Assembly: GCA_937922655.1 (NCBI GenBank) | Contig: CALAJH010000025.1 | Span: forward strand, 1 to 60,939 | Length of the DNA stretch: 60,939 bases | DNA from: an uncultured Bacteroidia bacterium | GTDB lineage: Bacteria; Bacteroidota; Bacteroidia; J057; CALAJH01 | Direction: 5' to 3' | In this document: piece after piece, positions 60,280 through 60,939 of the stretch | Numbering within the stretch: the first letter of the stretch is position 1 | How the letters are laid out: each line of letters opens with the position of its first letter | Program-made: the position numbers and the translations under genes | The notes under the pieces: generated by a model | Databases searched by the model: none | What the model was told of the DNA's origin: nothing | What the model saw: the letters and a program-made list of their open reading frames with translations, nothing else

Positions 60280-60894
60280 TTAACGCGTGGAGAGTTCTTC
60301 TTTAATGGCCGCGTTTTCTTGCCGCACGTCATAAACGGCCAAATTAAGCGAACGTATTTCCGCTTCCATACGGTCTTGTCTTTTTTCCATTTCCTCGTTT
60401 TTTGCAATCGCCCTTTCGAGTTTAAGGTCGATGGAGTTCAAACGTTCGACAATCATATCGAATTTTTTGTCAAACTTTGAATTGAGATAAGCGAAAACGC
60501 CGCCGCCGAGGGCAATCAGAATACCGAACATCCAAAGCATACGCTCGTTGGTAGTTTCCAAACCTTTATTGGTGTCGTCGATGCGGCGATTCATGTCGTC
60601 GACGCGATGATTCATGTCGTCGATGCGGCGATTCATGTCGTCGATGCGGCGGTTGGTGGCGGCGATGAGTTCTTTGAGCGCTTCGATATTGATTTCAACG
60701 GTATGCAGGCGGTCGCGGTCCCCCAGCGTGAAGGGGACGGGGGTGTTGAGACGCGGGTCGTCGTACTTGTCCTTTCGCGCCTCTTGCGCAAAAATACCGG
60801 AAAGGCCGAAAAACCCCGCCAATAACACAAAAATCGCCGTGTGTTTCATAACTTGGACCGCCGCATGTCGGTTGTCTTTGCTTGTACGCTTCAT
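60280..60894 (-). CDS. Membrane-associated coiled-coil protein
   Basis: Up to 204 residues. A signal-like segment (HTAIFVLLAGFFGLSGIFAQ) is followed by KELIAATNRRIDDMNRRIDDMNHRVDDMN..., a heptad-type coiled coil, then a membrane helix MLWMFGILIALGGGVFAYL and a second coiled coil (IVERLNSIDLKLERAIAKNEEMEKRQDRMEAEIRSLNL). No known family. ATG 60894 follows a near -7 element (TAATTTTA, 60912-60919); ATG 60849 is an equally plausible start. The gene converges on the GMC gene. Confidence 0.65.
   Translation of the reverse strand: MKRTSKDNRHAAVQVMKHTAIFVLLAGFFGLSGIFAQEARKDKYDDPRLNTPVPFTLGDRDRLHTVEINIEALKELIAATNRRIDDMNRRIDDMNHRVDDMNRRIDDTNKGLETTNERMLWMFGILIALGGGVFAYLNSKFDKKFDMIVERLNSIDLKLERAIAKNEEMEKRQDRMEAEIRSLNLAVYDVRQENAAIKEELSTR
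60574..60657 (-). repeat. Four 21-bp repeats coding a heptad coiled coil
   Basis: On the plus strand, four units of 21 bp starting GTCGTCGATGCGGCGATTCAT lie end to end (60574, 60595, 60616, 60637). In the minus-strand gene each gives a seven-residue RRIDDMN-type heptad. Confidence 0.9.
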
Positions 60895-60939
60895 GGTTGC
60901 AAAACGTTGCCTAAAATTACGAAACATTCTTCAAACCTT

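Noticed and set aside
60574-60657. Possible short direct-repeat array
   Set aside because: The 21-bp units are in-frame coiled-coil heptads of a real gene, not a repeat locus.

Overview
The window is a chromosomal segment of a Bacteroidota bacterium. Four things point there: a PorX response regulator of the type 9 secretion system (T9SS), two large secreted proteins ending in T9SS sorting domains, repeated TAnnTTTG -7 promoter elements just upstream of start codons, and families common in this phylum (RicT with a Cys-rich N-terminus, DUF1599, LptE, a MurE-MraY-MurD block). Genes use the standard code and are tightly packed. I see no phage, insertion sequence, CRISPR array or rRNA. One tRNA gene, tRNA-Arg(TCT), is present. 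Much of the sequence is GC-rich; a block from about 8.9 to 13.9 kb is visibly more AT-rich.

Layout. 0-3.6 kb (+): prfB with its programmed +1 frameshift, rbfA, a PseB-like sugar-nucleotide dehydratase, and a secreted SUMF1-fold protein. 3.6-21.9 kb (almost all -): an exported unknown, clpS, a gingipain-like dockerin protein, ricT, a membrane protein, a SNF2 ATPase, secreted and membrane proteins, nuoA, rsmG, a redoxin, porX, clpC, nuoH and a degenerate Coq7-like protein. 22.3-26.5 kb (+): murE-mraY-murD, where MraY carries an extra PDZ-like insert. 26.5-31.5 kb (-): a MoxR ATPase, tRNA-Arg, a bifunctional-nuclease protein, and an operon of sugar nucleotidyltransferase, protoporphyrinogen-oxidase-like flavoprotein and DtxR-type metalloregulator. 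31.8-35.1 kb (-): a 1085-residue T9SS-exported protein with its own terminator. 35.4-54.1 kb (+): a small exported peptide, copA, an enoyl-CoA hydratase, kynU, lptE, a MazG-like protein, indoleamine 2,3-dioxygenase, DUF1599, GtrA, a 1158-residue repeat adhesin, argS, a GT2 glycosyltransferase, an ECF sigma factor, a PIN-like protein with perfect 66-bp tandem repeats, and a WG-repeat protein. 54.1-60.9 kb: the NAD(P)HX repair enzyme and M1 aminopeptidase (-), a Tat-exported GMC oxidoreductase (+), and a membrane coiled-coil protein (-).

Most of this is housekeeping: translation (prfB, rbfA, rsmG, argS, tRNA), peptidoglycan precursors (murE, mraY, murD), respiration (nuoA, nuoH), proteolysis (clpS, clpC, M1 peptidase), envelope export (lptE, porX and T9SS clients) and tryptophan breakdown (IDO plus kynureninase). 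Operons usually found intact (nuo, dcw) appear only as fragments here.

I did not find a clear, complete, undescribed multi-gene system. The best leads are the PDZ-like domain inserted in MraY, the PIN-like/disordered-repeat protein beside an ECF sigma factor, the widespread near-leaderless promoter layout, the catalytic Asp-to-Cys change in the PseB-like enzyme, and a gingipain-like dockerin protein that seems to have lost its catalytic His and Cys.
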